Assembly (NCBI GenBank): GCA_046297935.1
Contig: JBKBHA010000014.1
Location: forward strand, 1 to 64,000
Length of the DNA stretch: 64,000 nucleotides
Direction of reading: 5' to 3'
From: CAYMZZ01 sp046297935
GTDB taxonomy: Bacteria; Bacteroidota; Bacteroidia; Chitinophagales; Chitinophagaceae
Part shown: positions 60,910 to 64,000 of the stretch, one piece after another
How positions within the stretch are numbered: the first letter of the stretch is position 1
Layout: each line of letters opens with the position of its first letter
Notes under the pieces: model-generated
What the model was told of the DNA's origin: nothing
The model's database searches: none
What the model saw: the letters and a program-made list of their open reading frames with translations, nothing else
Position numbers and translations under genes: made by a program

Positions 60910-61715
60910 TGTGCTAAATCGTAAAGTGCGGCGAAATAGTGCGGTGGCAAGAGTTCCGATGAATCCGGGAACTGCCAGGCCGCTTCGCGAAATCGCACAT
61001 GAATAAAATATTGATACAACTCGCGGTAAAGCGAAGATTCCTTTTCAATCAGCCCCGAAAGATAAACACGCACCTCCTGTTGTGAAAACCCGAACTCCTG
61101 CGCCAGCCGGAGTAGGTAGTACAAAACATCTGCCGGATTTTCGTAAGGATAAGTTTGTGTCAGTAATAACTTATTAGATCGGGATGCGATTACCGTGAAT
61201 TCCTCCGCTCTGAAATCCAGCGAAAGGGCTCCTTCAAAATCGGTTCCTTCTACCCTGCATAAATCGGCCGAATACCCCTGTGTGAAGAGGGCATTGGCAA
61301 AATGTGTCTGCAGCCAGTGTAGTATTCCAGCCGGCACTGCATAGTGATTATTGAGTTGCCAGCCGCGAATAGTTTCTGAGCGGTATTCTACCGGACCAGG
61401 CTGGCCATATTGTAATTCAATGGCCGCCCTTGCAGGGAAATTGGAAGTCTGCATGGCCGGCACCATCACCGATTCAGCAAAATCAAGTCCGATGCGAATG
61501 GTATCGAACTGGCGGCGCAGGGCATCTTCCTGCTGGTAAATCTGCATCAGGCTGTTTTCGTCCAGTGCCTCTGTTAAGGTGTAGTAACCCAATTCGTCTA
61601 TTACCTTCCCTTCCCCGCTGCATACTGCATAACTGAAATGGCCGTTGCCCAACCGGACTACCAGCAAATTGCCAGCGGCCGCGTTCTCAGCTTTTATGGA
61701 AAATATCTTCTTCAA
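60900..61715 (-). CDS. DUF3822-family protein
   Basis: A 271-residue protein of a Bacteroidota-specific family. The N-terminus has VRLGNGHFSYAVCSG and the C-terminus has YLSGLIEKESSLYRELYQYFIHVRF, both typical of DUF3822. The order of strands suggests a two-domain actin-like ATPase fold, but no complete nucleotide-binding motif is visible, so catalysis is not claimed. It lies directly upstream of rsmD in transcription, overlapping it by 10 bp, an arrangement compatible with a shared function in rRNA or ribosome biogenesis. Confidence 0.8.
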   Translation of the reverse strand: MKKIFSIKAENAAAGNLLVVRLGNGHFSYAVCSGEGKVIDELGYYTLTEALDENSLMQIYQQEDALRRQFDTIRIGLDFAESVMVPAMQTSNFPARAAIELQYGQPGPVEYRSETIRGWQLNNHYAVPAGILHWLQTHFANALFTQGYSADLCRVEGTDFEGALSLDFRAEEFTVIASRSNKLLLTQTYPYENPADVLYYLLRLAQEFGFSQQEVRVYLSGLIEKESSLYRELYQYFIHVRFREAAWQFPDSSELLPPHYFAALYDLAQCG

Positions 61716-61754
61716 TCATTTAATTTAATATCGTCTGCAACAATGAAGTACCGG

Positions 61755-62117
61755 CTATTTTTTTCGCAGCAACCTTACGGCGGCAGAGCCATTGAAACTA
61801 TCAATAGGCGGGTTCAGTTTTTCAACTTCAATTTCAATCTCCTGCACTTCAGGATACATACGCTGAATATTCGAAGCCAGCTCCTGAGCAAGTGTTTCCA
61901 ATAAATCAACCGGTTCCTTCATGGCTTCATTCAGTAAGGCAAACAGCTTTGCATAATCGATCGTGTCTTCCAGAGCAGTAATCGTGCCGGACTTTGGTGA
62001 ATAACTCACCGACATATTCACCACAAAATCGTTTCCTTTTTGCCTTTCTTCCGGATACAGGCCATGAAAGGCCCTAAACCGGCAGTTACGAAGATAGATA
62101 TGAAGAATGTCTGACAA
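61755..62117 (-). CDS. folB: Dihydroneopterin aldolase
   Basis: Cleaves dihydroneopterin in folate synthesis. The 120-residue protein has IYLRNCRFRAFHGLYPEERQKGNDFVV with the conserved Glu of the FHGLYPEE region, TIDYAKLFALLNEAM, VDLLETLAQELASNI and KLNPPI near the C-terminus, all standard. It lies 19 bp downstream of trxB and 39 bp upstream of the DUF3822 gene. Together with the cyclo-ligase further down, it puts two folate genes in the same operon. Confidence 0.94.
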   Translation of the reverse strand: MSDILHIYLRNCRFRAFHGLYPEERQKGNDFVVNMSVSYSPKSGTITALEDTIDYAKLFALLNEAMKEPVDLLETLAQELASNIQRMYPEVQEIEIEVEKLNPPIDSFNGSAAVRLLRKK

Positions 62118-62136
62118 GTTGTAGGTTTTGGGTTGG

Positions 62137-63063
62137 TTATTCCTGTGCCGCCAGGAAGCGTTCGGCGTCCAATGCCGCCATGCATCCGCTGCCTGCCGCC
62201 GTTACAGCCTGCCTATACACTTTGTCCTGTACATCTCCTGCAGCAAATACACCTTCCACATTCGTCTTGCTGGTACCCGGCACAGTCCTGATATATCCAG
62301 CCTCATCCATGTCAAGGAAGCCTTTAAAGATACCGGAATTCGGCTCGTGGCCAATGGCAACAAAGAACCCGTTTATCGGAATCTCCTGAGTTTCATTCGA
62401 CAGGTTGTTTTTGATGCGCACCGCCGTTACTGTTTTGTCGCCGATGATTTCTTCTGTTTCAGAATTCCAGTACACTTTGATATTGGCTGTTTTCAAAACA
62501 CGATCCTGCATTATTTTGCTGGCGCGCATTTCGCTGCGGCGAACCAGCATGTGTACGGTAGTGCAGAGTTTTGAAAGGTAAAGAGCCTCCTCGGCGGCCG
62601 TATCGCCGGCACCTACAATGGCCACTTCCTTTCCTCTGAAAAAGAAACCATCACATACCGCACAGGCACTTACTCCAAAGCCGTTCAAACGCTGCTCACT
62701 TTCCAGTCCCAGCCACTTGGCAGAAGCACCAGTCGCGATAATCACCGCTTCGGCTTCGAGCCATTGCTCCTCGTCGATTTGTACTTTAAACGGACGCTGG
62801 CTAAAGTCGACCTGCGTTGCCAGTCCAAATCGAATATCGGCGCCCATTCGCTTAGCCTGCTTTTCAAAATCAACCATCATATCGGGCCCCTGGATGCCAT
62901 CGGGATATCCCGGATAATTTTCCACTTCCGTTGTAATTGTGAGCTGACCCCCGGGTTGAATTCCCTGATAAAGTACCGGTTTCAAACCGGCACGTGAAGC
63001 ATATATTGCCGCCGTATAGCCGGCCGGACCACTTCCTATAATTAACACCTGCACTTTTTCCAT
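62137..63063 (-). CDS. trxB: Thioredoxin-disulfide reductase
   Basis: Reduces thioredoxin with NADPH. The 308-residue protein has the FAD-binding motif IIGSGPAGYTAAIYASRAGL (about 8-27), the redox-active CAVC (about 136-139) in SACAVCDGFFFRGK, the NADPH-binding GAGDTAAEEALYLSK and the C-terminal FAD-contact region GVFAAGDVQDKVYRQAVTAAGSGCMAA. It is the first gene of the operon running toward rnr. The 458 bp between it and the sigma factor gene are mostly noncoding. Confidence 0.97.
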   Translation of the reverse strand: MEKVQVLIIGSGPAGYTAAIYASRAGLKPVLYQGIQPGGQLTITTEVENYPGYPDGIQGPDMMVDFEKQAKRMGADIRFGLATQVDFSQRPFKVQIDEEQWLEAEAVIIATGASAKWLGLESEQRLNGFGVSACAVCDGFFFRGKEVAIVGAGDTAAEEALYLSKLCTTVHMLVRRSEMRASKIMQDRVLKTANIKVYWNSETEEIIGDKTVTAVRIKNNLSNETQEIPINGFFVAIGHEPNSGIFKGFLDMDEAGYIRTVPGTSKTNVEGVFAAGDVQDKVYRQAVTAAGSGCMAALDAERFLAAQE

Positions 63064-63197
63064 ACTAGCGATTAAATTCAGTTTTATGCAAAAAAAAGTC
63101 TATTTAAGCAAAACGCCAAAACCCGGAGAATGAGCCCGCTGCAGATGACAGAACGGTGCAATTCGAACTCAAGCCCGTCGGCAGGCCCCAATACCTG

Positions 63198-63272
63198 CTA
63201 TTTTACTCCATCATTACAACAAGCAAAAGTACACAGCATTGCCAAAAGAGCAATCGTTGTTTTAAACGACAT
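63198..63272 (-). CDS. Possible 24-residue lipoprotein
   Basis: A short frame in the gap upstream of trxB: ATG at 63272 to TAG, giving MSFKTTIALLAMLCTFACCN plus DGVK. The N-terminus looks like a lipoprotein signal with a hydrophobic run and a lipobox-like TFAC, so the mature peptide would be only about six residues, similar in size to entericidin-type lipopeptides. It could also be chance. GTATAATG lies just upstream, but no TAnnTTTG box was found. Confidence 0.3.
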   Translation of the reverse strand: MSFKTTIALLAMLCTFACCNDGVK

Positions 63273-63426
63273 TATACGATAATGTGGGCAAGTGTGGAAG
63301 ATGAAAGATCGCCATCTTTCGTGGCAACAAAAGTTGCACCGGCAAAAGTCGGGAAATCGGATGATCAGGGCAGGAATCGTTGCAAGACCGGGAAAGTAAT
63401 AACACTTTTCGGCGGCAATAGTTCAT

Positions 63427-63464
63427 TAAAAGAAACAGCTCCCGTCGTATCGACCGGAGCTGTT
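63427..63464 (-). terminator. Terminator of the sigma factor gene
   Basis: On the minus strand the inverted repeat AACAGCTCC / GGAGCTGTT, with a 13-base loop, is followed by TTCTTTT. It lies about 60 bp beyond the stop codon of the sigma factor gene ending at 63522. Confidence 0.75.
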
Positions 63465-63521
63465 CATGTAAATAAACCCACCAATTTTCTTTTCCGCATT
63501 ACACGAAAAAGAGCTGCTATT

Positions 63522-64000
63522 TTATCCCAGATAAGCTTTCAGTGCGCTGCTGTACCGGGCTTTTTGTAAACGTTTGATCGCTCTTTCCTTTATCTGGCGA
63601 ATGCGCTCTTTGGTCAAATCATATTTCTGACCAATTTGTTCAATGGTTACACCCTGTTCACCGTCGAGGCCAAAGTAAGCGTTTACGATTTCGGCTTCAC
63701 GGGGGCTGAGCGACTTCAGCACACGACGAATTTCGTTGCGAAGTGAATCTTTCATCACATCGTCGTCAGTATCGTCGCTACCTTCCAGCAAATCACCCAT
63801 TGCCACATCTTCAGCTTCATGCACCGGTGCGTCCAGCGAAGTATGACGGGTATTGCTCTGGAAAATGTTATTGATTTCAGTCTCACTCATTTCAAGCAAT
63901 TCGGCCAGCTCTTCGGTTGAAGGCTCACGCTCATGCTCCTGTTCGAAGGCCATATAGGCCTTATTGGCCTTATTGTAAGTACCGATTTTGTTCTGGGGCA
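63522..64000 (-). CDS. Primary RNA polymerase sigma factor, 3' part (cut by the window edge)
   Basis: The last 159 codons of a sigma-70 gene whose 5' part lies outside the window. The visible protein ends with region 3 (IGTYNKANKAYMAFEQEHEREPSTEELAELLEMSETEI), an acidic linker (GSDDTDDDVMKD), region 4.1 (LSPREAEIVNAYFGLDG) and the region 4.2 helix-turn-helix (TIEQIGQKYDLTKERIRQIKERAIKRLQ). These match SigA/RpoD of Bacteroidota, which recognises TTTG / TAnnTTTG promoters such as those seen ahead of rnpB and tRNA-His here. The frame is open to base 64000. Confidence 0.93.
   Translation of the reverse strand, partial: PQNKIGTYNKANKAYMAFEQEHEREPSTEELAELLEMSETEINNIFQSNTRHTSLDAPVHEAEDVAMGDLLEGSDDTDDDVMKDSLRNEIRRVLKSLSPREAEIVNAYFGLDGEQGVTIEQIGQKYDLTKERIRQIKERAIKRLQKARYSSALKAYLG

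Noticed and set aside
63156..63569. 137-residue plus-strand frame in the trxB-sigma factor gap
   Set aside because: It overlaps the end of the sigma factor gene antisense and the sigma terminator, with no signal, domain or plausible start context.

Overview
The window looks like a piece of a Bacteroidota chromosome, most likely from the Chitinophagia. Supporting signs are TonB-dependent receptors with carboxypeptidase-like N-terminal domains, a type IX secretion (T9SS) C-terminal tail, Bacteroidota-specific families (DUF5686, DUF3822, DUF2027-Smr), many lipoprotein and Sec signal peptides, almost no Shine-Dalgarno sequences, and several -7 boxes of the Bacteroidota form TAnnTTTG (ahead of rnpB, tRNA-His, ribF and purM). 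The content is mainly housekeeping and envelope genes. No prophage, insertion sequence, CRISPR array or integrase was seen.

Layout. 1-421: intergenic repeats. 0.4-5.2 kb (minus): an outer-membrane-type protein, a DEAD-box RNA helicase and a secreted type I pullulanase. 5.3-7.8 kb (plus): a GMC-type FAD dehydrogenase and its Tat-lipoprotein small subunit. 7.8-13.1 kb (minus): small envelope proteins, an EF-G paralogue, a coiled-coil protein and a secreted Trp/Arg-rich protein. 13.2-15.3 kb: dnaG. 15.34-15.89 kb: a 65-bp tandem array punctuated by palindromes. 15.9-18.1 kb: the Prc/Tsp protease. 18.3 kb: tRNA-His. 18.4-24.1 kb (plus): DUF445, an outer-membrane beta-barrel receptor and two glycosyltransferases. 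24.1-24.7 kb (minus): ftsE. 24.8-28.0 kb (plus): a BlaI-type repressor and a very unusual BlaR1-like fusion protein. 28.1-34.5 kb: purM and ribF (divergent), an LppM-like lipoprotein, holA and two paralogous membrane coiled-coil proteins. 34.6-43.1 kb: a TonB receptor, purC, a small lipoprotein, a secreted lactonase-like propeller, a histidine kinase and trhO. 43.2-50.8 kb (minus): DUF5686, a small membrane protein, a penicillin-acylase-family hydrolase, a phytase-like lipoprotein and another lipoprotein. 50.9-55.2 kb: a CPBP-like membrane protein, rnpB (RNase P RNA, minus), an Smr protein and an amino acid permease. 55.2-55.65 kb: a second, inverted copy of the dispersed repeat found at the left end. 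55.6-63.1 kb: a polyprenyl synthase and then a tight minus-strand run transcribed trxB, folB, DUF3822, rsmD, 5-formyl-THF cyclo-ligase, lpxK, rnr. The right edge holds the 3' part of the primary sigma factor gene.

Most distinctive content. (1) The BlaI/BlaR1-like pair at 24.8-28.0 kb. The membrane metalloprotease carries, in one reading frame, an apparently intact peptidoglycan amidase domain, a TonB-receptor plug-like segment, a TonB C-terminal domain and a T9SS-type tail. Upstream of blaI are four 6-bp half-sites in alternating orientation, spaced exactly 10 bp apart. (2) The 65-bp array between dnaG and prc, with nine copies of a palindromic core and mirror-image hairpins at both edges. 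(3) A composite intergenic element present twice in inverted orientation about 55 kb apart. (4) A GMC dehydrogenase with a ferredoxin-like four-cysteine motif. All calls come from reading the sequence; no database search was run.
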